Positions 1-11,621 of a DNA stretch of 64,000 bases are shown one piece after another (the stretch's first letter is position 1; every line of letters starts with the position of its first letter). The position numbers and the translations under genes are program-made. Below the pieces are notes generated by a model. That model did not search any database, had not been told where the DNA came from, and saw nothing but the letters and a program-made list of their open reading frames with translations. The stretch spans positions 186,001 to 250,000 of the forward strand of contig NZ_JNXI01000013.1 in assembly GCF_000717055.1 (NCBI RefSeq), written 5' to 3'. The stretch is from Streptomyces iakyrus (lineage in GTDB: Bacteria > Actinomycetota > Actinomycetes > Streptomycetales > Streptomycetaceae).

Positions 1-1
1 C

Positions 2-1186
<1,185 letters not shown>

Positions 1187-1228
1187 GTCGGTCTCAGCTG
1201 ACCGCACAGGGAAGGATCTTCACCAGCA

Positions 1229-3820
<2,592 letters not shown>

Positions 3821-3839
3821 GCACGAGGAGTGAGTCAGC

Positions 3840-4646
3840 GTGAGCGGAGCCACGGGCGCCGGACCGGCCGGAACCTCAAGGGGTACGGAAGCGGACGACG
3901 GCGGCCGTGGCTCCGCCGCGCGTGCGGCGGACCCGCACACGACCAACCTGAAGGCGATCAAGTCCCCGACCAAGGACGCGCCCGCGCCTGACTCGCATGA
4001 ATCACAGGGGGGAACTGTGACGGACACCCGAGGTCCGAAGACCAAGCAGCCCAAGGCCGGCACGGGCCCGTCCGCCTCCGGCGCGCAGCCGCAGCCGGCC
4101 GCGCAGGAGCCGGGCGCGGCCTCGCCCCTGCCCGGGGAACGGCAGGGGCAGCAGCAGGCCGGGCCGTACCACCCTCCGCAGGCCTATCCGGCGCAGCAGG
4201 CGGCGGCCGGAGCGGGAGCGGGCGCCGCCACGGGAGCCGTACGACGTCCCCGCACGGGGGCGAGCACCACGCCGCGGGTCCGCAAGGCGCGGCTTCGGGT
4301 GGCGAAGGCCGACCCGTGGTCGGTGATGAAGGTCAGTTTCCTGCTTTCCATCGCCCTGGGCATCTGCACGATCGTCGCGTCGGCCGTGCTGTGGATGGTC
4401 ATGGACGCGATGGGTGTCTTCTCGACGGTCGGCGGCACGATCTCCGAGGCCACGGGTTCGAACGAGTCCAACGGCTTCGACCTGCAGGCCTTCCTGTCGC
4501 TGCCCAACGTTCTGATGTTCACGTCGGTCATCGCGGTCATCGACGTCGTCCTGGCGACGGCCCTCGCGACCCTCGGCGCGTTCATCTACAACCTGTCCGC
4601 GGGCTTCGTGGGCGGTGTCGAGCTGACCCTCGCCGAGGACGAGTGA
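3840..4646 (+). CDS. DUF3566 membrane protein downstream of gyrA
   Basis: The 268-aa protein has a disordered Gly/Pro/Gln/Ala-rich N-terminal half (about 1-150). A C-terminal DUF3566-type domain follows, with two transmembrane helices (about 165-190 and 222-255) and the conserved LRVAKADPWSVMK entry and YNLSAGFVGGVELTL end. The family is found immediately after gyrA in actinobacteria; its function is unknown to me. The GTG at 3840 has GAGGAG about ten bases upstream. A second in-frame GTG at 4017 has an even stronger AGGGGGGAACT and would give a 209-aa protein, so the start is uncertain. Confidence 0.85.
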   Translation: MSGATGAGPAGTSRGTEADDGGRGSAARAADPHTTNLKAIKSPTKDAPAPDSHESQGGTVTDTRGPKTKQPKAGTGPSASGAQPQPAAQEPGAASPLPGERQGQQQAGPYHPPQAYPAQQAAAGAGAGAATGAVRRPRTGASTTPRVRKARLRVAKADPWSVMKVSFLLSIALGICTIVASAVLWMVMDAMGVFSTVGGTISEATGSNESNGFDLQAFLSLPNVLMFTSVIAVIDVVLATALATLGAFIYNLSAGFVGGVELTLAEDE

Positions 4647-4689
4647 CGTCACCTTCGCCGCTGTCCTGACGGGGTCCCGCCAACCGATT

Positions 4690-4718
4690 TTGGGACTGCC
4701 CATGTCGTGCGCTAATCT
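4690..4718 (+). promoter_or_regulatory. Promoter of tRNA-Ile
   Basis: TTGGGA (4690-4695) and TAATCT (4713-4718) are spaced by exactly 17 bp and lie about 38 bp upstream of the tRNA-Ile 5' end. This is a good match to the vegetative HrdB-type -35/-10 pattern. Confidence 0.6.
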
Positions 4719-4756
4719 TCAGGAGTCAGCGCGCGGGACACACCGCAGAGCGCGGC

Positions 4757-4833
4757 GGGGCTATAGCTCAGTTGGTTAGAGCGCATCCCTGATAAGGATG
4801 AGGCCACAGGTTCAAATCCTGTTAGCCCCACCA
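4757..4833 (+). tRNA. tRNA-Ile (anticodon GAU)
   Basis: The acceptor stem GGGGCTA pairs with TAGCCCC. The D-loop is AGCTCAGTTGGTTAGAGC, the anticodon loop CTGATAA has anticodon GAT, and the T-arm is intact with GGTTCAAATCC. CCA is encoded. It is followed directly by a strong hairpin terminator. tRNA-Ile after gyrA is a standard Streptomyces landmark. Confidence 0.97.
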
Positions 4834-4838
4834 GCCTG

Positions 4839-4872
4839 AAACCCCCAACCATTCGTGGTTGGGGGTTTTCGT
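4839..4872 (+). terminator. Rho-independent terminator after tRNA-Ile
   Basis: A perfect 12-bp stem, AAACCCCCAACC (4839-4850) with GGTTGGGGGTTT (4857-4868), encloses a 6-nt loop and runs into a T tract. It terminates the tRNA-Ile transcript. Confidence 0.85.
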
Positions 4873-5090
4873 TATTCGGGGAGGGGCTGCGTGACCATGA
4901 GCTTGGGGCGGGACGCTTGGGCCAAGGTTCTGGACAGCGACCCGGCACGGGTTCGCTGGGCCTGGCGGACGTGTCAGGCCGGGGCTGCCGGTCAGGAGGC
5001 CGTGGGCGGGTCCGGACATGCGTAAGCCCGGCCGCTCTGCCGAGCTGCCGGGCTGTGTACGCAGGATCGCCGGGGTGTTGTTCCGGGGGT

Positions 5091-5453
5091 TCAGCGCTGG
5101 AGGGGCGTGAGATGGTCCGCTTCCGCGTCGGGGTCCTCGTCGGCGCAGTCGGTGGCGGGGGAGACCGTCGTGTCCGCGGGCGAGCGGTGCCGGCAGCGGG
5201 GGGTCTTGCCGTGCGCCTCGGCGCGGATGCGCTGCTTCATCGTGGGGGGCAGGGCCCTGGGTGCGGACCTGGGGAACGTCGCGGGTGCCGCCGTCCGCTG
5301 CTGCGGGATGCTCGCGCCGTTGCTGTTGCTCTTCTGCTCGCTCTGCGGTACGGCCGCGGCGGCGGTCGTGGTGACGAGTCCGAGCGTCGTGCACAGCGTC
5401 AGGAAGGCGGTGACGATGGCGGTCCACAGCTTCATGACCTTGTTCCGGGCCAT
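5091..5453 (-). CDS. Small secreted protein of unknown function (DUF6344-like)
   Basis: The 120-aa product has a clear N-terminal signal or anchor: MARNKVMKLW, then a hydrophobic stretch (about 10-36) ending TTTAAAA. A Ser/Gln/Pro/Arg-rich mature part with two cysteines follows. It resembles a small Streptomyces-specific family I recall as DUF6344; that assignment is from memory. The ATG at 5453 is preceded by GAGGGG on the minus strand. It stands alone between tRNA-Ile and the divergent DLW-39 gene. The function is unknown. Confidence 0.65.
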   Translation of the reverse strand: MARNKVMKLWTAIVTAFLTLCTTLGLVTTTAAAAVPQSEQKSNSNGASIPQQRTAAPATFPRSAPRALPPTMKQRIRAEAHGKTPRCRHRSPADTTVSPATDCADEDPDAEADHLTPLQR

Positions 5454-5790
5454 GGCCCCTCACTTTCGGGTCGGGCGATTTGCGTACTTTCCTCATGATG
5501 TGTATGGGGATCGAGAAGTGGTGGATCTCCGCCCGTGGCGCGTCGATGTTCTGATGAACACCACCCGGATGGCCGCAAGAGGGTAGAAAAGGTGAGGAGA
5601 GGCGCGAAGGGAGGTCAAAGTAACCGTCCGTCGGGGTGTGATCACCCTCCGATCGGAGCGGTGGAATCCGCTTCTATCGCGGTTCCCGGGACGGGAGTTG
5701 AGGGCCGACTCAGGTCACCGATCGGTATCGGTCGGTGTGTATAGTCGGGCGCCAGAGGTCCCCTACGTCAACGAAAGACGAGGTCGCGCG
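5454..5790. promoter_or_regulatory. Divergent intergenic region
   Basis: No gene is supported in these 337 bp. They must hold the promoters of the minus-strand secreted-protein gene and the plus-strand DLW-39 gene. TATAGT at 5740-5745 is a plausible -10 for the latter, about 45 bp before its GTG. An imperfect ATCGGT-rich dyad (5717-5736) lies just upstream of it. No confident -35 was found. Confidence 0.4.
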
Positions 5791-5919
5791 GTGAAGAAGC
5801 TTCTCCTGGTCGCACTGGCCGCCATCGGCGGGCTCCTCGTGTACCGCCAGATCCAGGCGGATCGCGCCGAGCAGGATCTGTGGACGGAGGCGACTGACTC
5901 CGTGCCCACGGGTTCGTGA
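5791..5919 (+). CDS. DLW-39 family small membrane protein
   Basis: The 42-aa protein begins MKKLLLVALAAIGGLLVYRQ, a single hydrophobic helix with a short charged tail containing the family's EQDLWTEATD signature that gives DLW-39 its name. The GTG at 5791 is preferred to upstream in-frame starts because the family starts here and AGACGAGG lies upstream. These short proteins are conserved across Streptomyces near gyrA and have no known function. A hairpin terminator follows within 30 bp, so it appears monocistronic. Confidence 0.85.
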   Translation: MKKLLLVALAAIGGLLVYRQIQADRAEQDLWTEATDSVPTGS

Positions 5920-5944
5920 GTCACGACAACCCATACCGAGCACA

Positions 5945-5971
5945 CCCCGGCCGCCTCGCGGTCGGGGTTTT
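5945..5971 (+). terminator. Terminator after the DLW-39 gene
   Basis: CCCCGGCCGC (5945-5954) pairs with GCGGTCGGGG (5958-5967) around a CTC loop with one G-T wobble, followed by TTTT. Confidence 0.75.
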
Positions 5972-6060
5972 GTGTGCCGAGAGCCGGTCGTGAACCCGGC
6001 CGGCGCGGCAGGATGGGCCACGGCACGGCTTGGGGGCCCGGAGACGGTGAGGGGTGGCGC

Positions 6061-7407
6061 GTGAGAGGACGGTGCCGTACGGCGTGGGGACGGCGCGCGG
6101 GGGCCTGGCGCCACCGTCCGGTGGCGGCCGTGCGCCTGGGAGCCCTGGCCGTGGCCCTGGGAGCGGCAGCGGCCGCGGTGTCGCTGCCGGCCGCTGCCGC
6201 CGCACTCACCTCCGGAACGCCGAGCCCGTACGCCTTCGCCGAGGGCGCACAGAGCGTCGAGGGAGCAAGGAGCACGGGCAACGCCCCCCTCCTGAAGCCC
6301 GGCGGCACCTACAAGAGCTCCCTGCCGGGCAGCGGCAAGGTCAGCTACCGTCTCGACCTCGACGCCGCGTCGAACGCCTACGTCTCCGTCACCGCCGCCC
6401 CCTCCCCCGGCAGCACCGTCTCCGTCATCGACGGGGTCAGAGTGACCGTCCAGGACGCCGAGGGCAACACCTGCTCCACCGACAACACGAGCTTCGGAAT
6501 CGCCCGCAGCCCCCATCCCATCGCGGCATGGGGCATGCGCCAGATCTCGCCCGGCAAAACGCTGTGCCAGAAGGCCGGCGCCCACTACGTGACCGTCGAG
6601 CGCGTCGACCCCGACGGCGAAGGCTCCTCACCGGACGCCTGGGACCTGGAACTCGTCGCCATGACGGAACCGCGGACGGCGAAGACCGGGCCGACCAGCG
6701 CGCCCGGGGTATGGAACTCCGCCACCCCCCAGCCGCTCCAGGGAGAAGCCGAGCGCCGCGAGGGCGGCGCGGGATTCACCGGTGCCACACCCATCGACCA
6801 GGGCGTCTGGCAGGACGACATCCGCCCCGGACAGACACTCTTCTACGCGGTGCCCGTCGACTGGGGACAGCAGATCTCCGTCACCGCGGAACTCGGCAGC
6901 ACCGACTCCGGCAGCACCGACTACATCTCAGACGCCCTGGACCTGACCCTCTACAACCCCGCGCGCGGAGACATCGCCGACGTCGGCGTGGGCTACAACG
7001 GCGGCCAGAACTCCGGAAGCCTGCCTGCCCTGCCACCGGCCGACCACGCCAACCGCTACGCCGCCACCGCACAGGTGAGCGCGCTGCGCTTCGCCGGCTC
7101 CTACTACCTCGTCGCCCACCTCTCGGAGGGCGTCGCAGCCGCCTACGGGGACGGGCCGTTCCCGATGACGCTGCGCGTCCGGGTGAGCGGGCAGCCGCAG
7201 AGCGGTCCCGAGTACGTGGGGGAGTCCGAGCCGAAGGGCGTCTTCGAGGTCTCGGACCAGGACCGGGAGGCAGCCGCGGAGGGCGTCGCCGCGGGCGACG
7301 ACACCGCCATGAGGGTGCTCGCCGTGGGCGGCATCGGCACCGGAAGCGCACTGCTGGTCGGACTCGGCGTGTGGACCGTGCTCGCCCGGCGCGGAACCGC
7401 CGCGTAG
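6061..7407 (+). CDS. Secreted, C-terminally membrane-anchored protein of unknown function
   Basis: From the GTG at 6061 the product is 448 aa. A twin-Arg-containing basic N-region and a hydrophobic segment rich in Ala/Leu/Val (about 18-46) form a signal peptide with an Ala-rich cleavage zone. The large extracytoplasmic region has two similar beta-rich parts: GGTYKSSLPGSGKVSYRLDL near the start, and IDQGVWQDDIRPGQTLFYAV in the middle. A single C-terminal helix (about 418-442) ends in RRGTAA, giving a membrane anchor. No LPxTG sorting signal is visible. Upstream in-frame starts exist, but GTG 6061 has a GAGGGG site and places the signal peptide correctly. I do not recognise the family. Confidence 0.75.
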   Translation: MRGRCRTAWGRRAGAWRHRPVAAVRLGALAVALGAAAAAVSLPAAAAALTSGTPSPYAFAEGAQSVEGARSTGNAPLLKPGGTYKSSLPGSGKVSYRLDLDAASNAYVSVTAAPSPGSTVSVIDGVRVTVQDAEGNTCSTDNTSFGIARSPHPIAAWGMRQISPGKTLCQKAGAHYVTVERVDPDGEGSSPDAWDLELVAMTEPRTAKTGPTSAPGVWNSATPQPLQGEAERREGGAGFTGATPIDQGVWQDDIRPGQTLFYAVPVDWGQQISVTAELGSTDSGSTDYISDALDLTLYNPARGDIADVGVGYNGGQNSGSLPALPPADHANRYAATAQVSALRFAGSYYLVAHLSEGVAAAYGDGPFPMTLRVRVSGQPQSGPEYVGESEPKGVFEVSDQDREAAAEGVAAGDDTAMRVLAVGGIGTGSALLVGLGVWTVLARRGTAA

Positions 7408-7431
7408 AGCGCGCGGGCCCCTGCAACGGCC

Positions 7432-8937
7432 TCAGATCCGGGTCAGGGCCCAGAACCCCACGGCGTAACAGGCCAGCGCGAGCAGCAGCACCGGGATCAC
7501 CACGCCGGCCGGAGGGCCGGGGTGGGAAGGCCGCCGGGTCCGGTGCCGTGACGGCGTCTGGCCGCTCGACGGAGCCTGCGGGGACTGCGGAGCCTGCGAG
7601 GAATGCGGGGCCTGCGGGGACCGGGCGGTGTACGAGGCTGTCGAGGCGTCCGTGCGGTACTGCTCCGCAGGAGGCAGGGGCGGACCGGAGTACACCGGGG
7701 GCAGCGGCTGTGCGGGCGACAGCCGGTGCGTCGGGTCGTAGGGGGAGACCGGCGGCTGCTGGTGCGGTGCCGCCGCCTGCTGCCCGGGCGCGGGGGAGGA
7801 GGTGACGGTGGCCTGCGGAGGCGGCAGATGGAAGCTGCCGGTGTCCGACATGGAGGCCGGCCGGGCCGAGCCGCCCGACGGGTCAACGGCACGTCGCGGG
7901 TCGCTGGGCGTCTCCCGTGCGTGGTGCCGGTAGGCCTCGGCGGACTGCCCGCCGGACACCGACAGCGCACCCTCGCCCTCTCCCTGCCGCGCCCGCTCCT
8001 CGCCCCTCCCCGCCGAATCGGACCGCCCCTCTCCCGGGCCCAGCCCCTTCGTCCGCTCCAGCGGCCCCTCGGGGGCGAACCCCCTGGGAAGCGGGCCGAG
8101 TTGGTCAAAAATCTCGATCAGCTCGTCGTCCGGCCCCGGCTCCGGCAGGAGCTCCGCGGCGGCCGCGAGCGCCTTGCGGGCCCCCGTGGCCGTACGGAAC
8201 CGCGCCTCTGGATCCGGCTGCAGCAGCATGGCCACCACCTGCCACAGCGGCTCCGGAATGCCCTGGGGCGCACCGGGTGTCCCGTGCTCGGCGAAGTACT
8301 GGATCAGCGCCTTGCTGTCCGGCTTGGCGCCCTCCAGCAAGTACAGCGCGACCAGCCCCACGGCGAACAGATCCGCGGTGAAGTCCGGTTCGGCACCCAT
8401 CATCTGCTCGGGCGCGAGATAACCGGGCGTCCCCACCACGAGGTTGGTCTCCGTCAGACGGGGCTCACCCAGCCGCATCGCGATACCGAAGTCCGACAGC
8501 CGCAGCCGCGGCCGGCCCGTGCCGGTGGCCTCCAGCAGCACATTGGCCGGCTTCACGTCACGGTGCACCACATCCTCCGCGTGCACCGCCGCCAGACCCG
8601 CCAGCAGCTGGTCGAGCAGAGTGCACACGAACGCCGGCGGCAGAGGACCGTAGTCCCCGACGAGATGGACGAGTGATCCGCCCGCGACCAGATCCATGGT
8701 GAACAGGACCTTGTCGTCGTCTGCGGCCCAGCTCGTGGGGGCGAGCACATGAGGATGATCGATCCGCAGCGCCTGCTCCCGCACGAACCGCAGCAGCGAG
8801 TGCGCGTCGCTCTGGAGCAGAACCTTCGCGGCCACGTAGCGACGCCGGCGATGATCCCAGGCGCGCCACACGGCGCCGACCCCTCCGCGCCCGATCGGGT
8901 CGACCAGTTCGTACCGGCCGGCGAAGACCTCACCCAT
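7432..8937 (-). CDS. Membrane-anchored Ser/Thr protein kinase without PASTA domains
   Basis: This 501-aa Hanks-type kinase begins MGEVFAGRYELVDPIGRGGVG, containing the glycine-rich loop, and the kinase domain spans about 8-265. Visible motifs are YVAAKVL (ATP-binding Lys), the catalytic loop VVHRDVKPANVLL, DFGIAMRLG, and the activation/P+1 segment VVGTPGYLAPEQMMG. A Pro/Gln/Ser-rich linker of about 200 residues leads to a single C-terminal helix (PAGVVIPVLLLALACYAVGFWALTRI region) with no extracellular sensor. A reading frame extends upstream to 9147, but the ATG at 8937 is the family start. It is convergent with the preceding secreted-protein gene. Confidence 0.92.
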   Translation of the reverse strand: MGEVFAGRYELVDPIGRGGVGAVWRAWDHRRRRYVAAKVLLQSDAHSLLRFVREQALRIDHPHVLAPTSWAADDDKVLFTMDLVAGGSLVHLVGDYGPLPPAFVCTLLDQLLAGLAAVHAEDVVHRDVKPANVLLEATGTGRPRLRLSDFGIAMRLGEPRLTETNLVVGTPGYLAPEQMMGAEPDFTADLFAVGLVALYLLEGAKPDSKALIQYFAEHGTPGAPQGIPEPLWQVVAMLLQPDPEARFRTATGARKALAAAAELLPEPGPDDELIEIFDQLGPLPRGFAPEGPLERTKGLGPGEGRSDSAGRGEERARQGEGEGALSVSGGQSAEAYRHHARETPSDPRRAVDPSGGSARPASMSDTGSFHLPPPQATVTSSPAPGQQAAAPHQQPPVSPYDPTHRLSPAQPLPPVYSGPPLPPAEQYRTDASTASYTARSPQAPHSSQAPQSPQAPSSGQTPSRHRTRRPSHPGPPAGVVIPVLLLALACYAVGFWALTRI

Positions 8938-9205
8938 GGCTGTACGTCGCTCCTCCCCCTGCGGCTTCCCCCCTTGCTTCCCCCCGGCGAGCGCTACGAC
9001 TCCCCGACGGACGAAACAGCTCCCCCGAGCCCCCCGGCTCCCCCGGCACTCCCCCGGCACTCCCCCGATGAGCGATACATCCCCCTCGCGTCGAACGGTC
9101 CCCCGTACGGAACACGCCCCCTCGTGCCCGTCCGTACCGTGACGCATCCCCCGTCACCTCACCCGCCGCCCGCAGCCGAACCCCCTTCGGCACCGGGCGG
9201 CAGGA

Positions 9206-9754
9206 TCAGTTCTGGTGGGACTGGTAGTGCGAGACCGCATCCGAGGTGCGGCCGGCGCCGTAGACCCGGAGGAACTCTGCCAGCTCCGGATGGGTCGGGG
9301 CGAGAGTGTCGGCGGCATCGATGATGTCGCCCGCCGCCGCCACCGACCGCAGCAGCGACTGGATCTCGCGCACGACGCGCTTGACCGTGGGCGCCCCCGA
9401 ACTGCTCGTCGTCTGCGTGGTGTTGCTGAGCACCGACCCCCCTTGTGACTTCTTGATCTCCTCCATGCGCTCGGTGGCCTCGGCCGCGCTCACACTGCCG
9501 TCCGCGACCTGCCCCGCCAGGTCCTGCAGCAGCTGCACCCGCTGCACGACAGCCGGGTTGCCGATCTTCGCCCGCTGACCGCTCATCAGCTGCGACAGCA
9601 TCGGCGCGGACAGTCCCAGAACCCCCGCGAGACGAGCCTGGTTGAGACCAAGATCGTCGATAAGCCTACGGAAGAGCGCCCCCAGCGGCTCCCCATACCA
9701 GTTCCGCTGCAGTTCCCGCGCTCTTGCGGTCGCTTCCTGCTGTGCGGCGTCCAT
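9206..9754 (-). CDS. Helix-turn-helix DNA-binding protein (XRE-like)
   Basis: The 182-aa cytoplasmic protein has a helix-turn-helix around residues 20-55 (LGALFRRLIDDLGLNQARLAGVLGLSAPMLSQLMSG region, with the typical Q-A-R-L...S-x-x-x-L-S-Q pattern). A helical C-terminal half containing a Ser/Thr linker follows. It is a putative transcriptional regulator of unknown target. The ATG at 9754 has GGGGAG five bases upstream; the alternative ATG at 9778 has no ribosome site. It lies just upstream of the Ser/Thr kinase gene on the same strand (268-bp gap), so a functional link is possible but unproven. Confidence 0.85.
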   Translation of the reverse strand: MDAAQQEATARARELQRNWYGEPLGALFRRLIDDLGLNQARLAGVLGLSAPMLSQLMSGQRAKIGNPAVVQRVQLLQDLAGQVADGSVSAAEATERMEEIKKSQGGSVLSNTTQTTSSSGAPTVKRVVREIQSLLRSVAAAGDIIDAADTLAPTHPELAEFLRVYGAGRTSDAVSHYQSHQN

Positions 9755-9936
9755 TGCGTCTCCCCATCGCTTCCCCATGTACGGCGGTTCGCGGTAGCGA
9801 ACCACCGCCGAGCATCTTACGGAGAGTGGTCGTCGACGGGGACCCCCAATCTTTTTGCGGAACCACGGGGGTGACCCGGTACTCTGGTCTCCGACGCCCG
9901 CCGGGACGCGATTCCTCCGGTCGGACGTCCCCTCAC

Positions 9937-10009
9937 GGGGCCTTAGCTCAGTTGGTAGAGCGCTGTCTTTGCATGGCAGATGTCAGGGGTTCGACTCCCC
10001 TAGGCTCCA
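9937..10009 (+). tRNA. tRNA-Ala (anticodon UGC)
   Basis: GGGGCCT pairs with AGGCTCC (one G-T wobble), discriminator A. The D-arm is AGCTCAGTTGGTAGAGC, the anticodon loop is TTTGCAT with TGC, and the T-arm is AGGGGTTCGACTCCCCT. CCA is not encoded. Confidence 0.97.
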
Positions 10010-10015
10010 CTCGAC

Positions 10016-10061
10016 AAAATGCCCTCCGAACTGCAAAAACGCAGTCTCGGAGGGCATTTTT
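10016..10061 (+). terminator. Terminator after tRNA-Ala
   Basis: The stem is AAAATGCCCTCCGA (10016-10029) with TCGGAGGGCATTTT (10047-10060), extended by an inner CTGC/GCAG, ending in a T run. It works on both strands. Confidence 0.85.
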
Positions 10062-10090
10062 GCGCAGCCGGGCGCAGGCCGGCGGCGAGT

Positions 10091-10104
10091 GTTTCACGTG
10101 AAAC
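10091..10104. other. parS chromosome-partitioning site (perfect 14-bp palindrome)
   Basis: GTTTCACGTGAAAC is identical to the ParB-binding parS consensus established for Streptomyces. It lies in the intergenic space between the tRNA-Ala terminator and the DUF5324 gene. Streptomyces chromosomes carry many parS copies clustered around oriC, which fits the gyrBA neighbourhood. Confidence 0.9.
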
Positions 10105-10126
10105 AGCACGGCGGGGCGGGAGACCC

Positions 10127-10669
10127 TCAAGTCTCCCGCCCCTTCCACGCGGCGAAAGCCCCGCCCGCAAGAACGCCCAGAAGCAGCAGCGACTTCGCGG
10201 CCTTACCGGCCTTGGCCCGCCGCTCATGCTTGCGGACCAGCTTCTGGATCTCCTTGGACGAGACCTGACCGCGTAGCGCGGCCATGGCGGCCATACTCCG
10301 GGCCGCAGCCTCGGTCGTGACAGGCACGGCCGCGGCCACCGCCTGCTCGATCCTCGGCCTGGAGTAATCCGCCGCCTGACGGGCAGCCTTACGCGTGCGC
10401 TCGGCGGCTTCCTGGGCGGCCTGGTCGACCTTCGGCGGCACATGCGTGCGGGCCTGCTCCAGATACGGCTGCACATGGGCGCCGTACTGGACACGCGCCT
10501 GCCCTGCGGCCTGCGTCACCTTGGGCGCTAGCCGTACGCGTGCCTCGTGTGCGTAGTGCGCGGCCCTGTCCTTGGCCGTGTCGGCGTAGGGCGCCACCAC
10601 TTCCGCGGCGTGCAGCACGCTGTCCTTCGCCGAACCAGTCGCGGCGCGCACGCTGTCGATGCGGGTCAC
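10127..10669 (-). CDS. DUF5324 family protein
   Basis: The 180-aa protein is mostly a long Ala-rich amphipathic helix region: repeated QAA, ARTH and AAR patterns, residues 20-125, apolipoprotein- or LEA-like. A single hydrophobic C-terminal helix (AGKAAKSLLLLGVLAGGAFAAW, about 153-174) then ends in a short basic tail. The start MTRIDSVRAATGSAKDSVLHAAE is typical of the Streptomyces DUF5324 family. It starts at GTG 10669 with AGGAGGA upstream. The role is unknown; a membrane-tethered helical protein is inferred. It is divergent from the cyclophilin gene. Confidence 0.88.
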   Translation of the reverse strand: MTRIDSVRAATGSAKDSVLHAAEVVAPYADTAKDRAAHYAHEARVRLAPKVTQAAGQARVQYGAHVQPYLEQARTHVPPKVDQAAQEAAERTRKAARQAADYSRPRIEQAVAAAVPVTTEAAARSMAAMAALRGQVSSKEIQKLVRKHERRAKAGKAAKSLLLLGVLAGGAFAAWKGRET

Positions 10670-11006
10670 GGGTTCCTCCTCCTCGGTGGCGTACGGTATT
10701 TCGACTTTCCACCCTTTTACGGATCATGCCTCCCGACGCACGACCAGGCATGCGCGGAAGGGCATCCGGGTCACGAGACTCGGCATCCAACGCCGATCAC
10801 GTGCGATAGCGGATGAATAGGGGGCAACAGGAGCTTGTCGTCGACAATGCCACGGATCGCCGCCCAGCGCCCCCGCCCCGGGCCTACTCGACTGGATTTC
10901 CGCGACACCCGCCGAGGGTTTCCCCCAGCCGCACCGAGGCCGCACGACGCGAAGGCCCGTCCGTGCGAGGATCAGGGAGTCACAGAAAGACAACGGAAGG
11001 CAGATC
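10670..11006. promoter_or_regulatory. Divergent intergenic region between the DUF5324 and cyclophilin genes
   Basis: These 337 bp hold no supported gene and should carry two outward promoters. I saw no convincing -35/-10 pair, operator or RNA structure. GGAAGG at 10994-10999 is the ribosome site of the cyclophilin gene. Confidence 0.4.
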
Positions 11007-11534
11007 GTGGCTGAGCAGCTCTACGCCACCCTGAAGACCAATCACGGCGACATCGAAGTCCGGCTCCTGCCGAACCACGCGCCCAAGACGGTCAAGAACT
11101 TCGTCGAGCTCGCCCAGGGCGAGCGGGAGTGGACCCACCCCGAGACGGGCCAGAAGTCCACGGACAAGCTCTACGACGGCACGGTCTTCCACCGGGTGAT
11201 CAGTGGCTTCATGATCCAGGGCGGTGACCCGCTGGGCAACGGCACCGGCGGACCCGGCTACCAGTTCGAGGACGAGTTCCACCCTGACCTGCGCTTCGAC
11301 AAGCCCTACCTGCTGGCCATGGCCAACGCCGGTCCGGGCACCAACGGCTCGCAGTTCTTCATCACCGTCTCCCCGACGGCATGGCTGAACCGCAAGCACA
11401 CCATCTTCGGCGAGGTCACCGACGCCGCCAGCCAGAAGGTCGTGGACACCATCGCCACGACCCAGACGAACCCCCGCACCGACCGCCCGCTGAACGACGT
11501 GGTCATCGAGTCGGTCGTCATCGAGACCCGCTGA
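11007..11534 (+). CDS. Peptidyl-prolyl cis-trans isomerase, cyclophilin type
   Basis: This is a 175-aa single-domain cyclophilin that catalyses prolyl isomerisation during folding. No signal peptide is present, so it is cytoplasmic. Family motifs are visible: FHRVISGFMIQGGDP with the catalytic Arg, FEDEFHPDL, LLAMANAGPGTNGSQFFITV, and WLNRKHTIFGEV. It starts at GTG 11007 with GGAAGG upstream. A strong terminator follows, so it is probably monocistronic. Confidence 0.95.
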   Translation: MAEQLYATLKTNHGDIEVRLLPNHAPKTVKNFVELAQGEREWTHPETGQKSTDKLYDGTVFHRVISGFMIQGGDPLGNGTGGPGYQFEDEFHPDLRFDKPYLLAMANAGPGTNGSQFFITVSPTAWLNRKHTIFGEVTDAASQKVVDTIATTQTNPRTDRPLNDVVIESVVIETR

Positions 11535-11559
11535 GCGAAGGCTCCCGCAGGGAACCAAT

Positions 11560-11597
11560 CGCCCCGCCCATCCGTAAGGATGAGCGGGGCGGGCTTT
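11560..11597 (+). terminator. Terminator after the cyclophilin gene
   Basis: A 14-bp G+C-rich stem with one mismatch joins CGCCCCGCCCATCC (11560-11573) and GGATGAGCGGGGCG around a GTAA loop, followed by GGCTTTTCT. Confidence 0.75.
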
Positions 11598-11621
11598 TCT
11601 CACACAACCTAGGGGATGACC

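Noticed and set aside
5717..5736. Imperfect ATCGGT dyad upstream of the DLW-39 gene as an operator
   Set aside because: About four mismatches in 20 positions; too weak to name a binding site.
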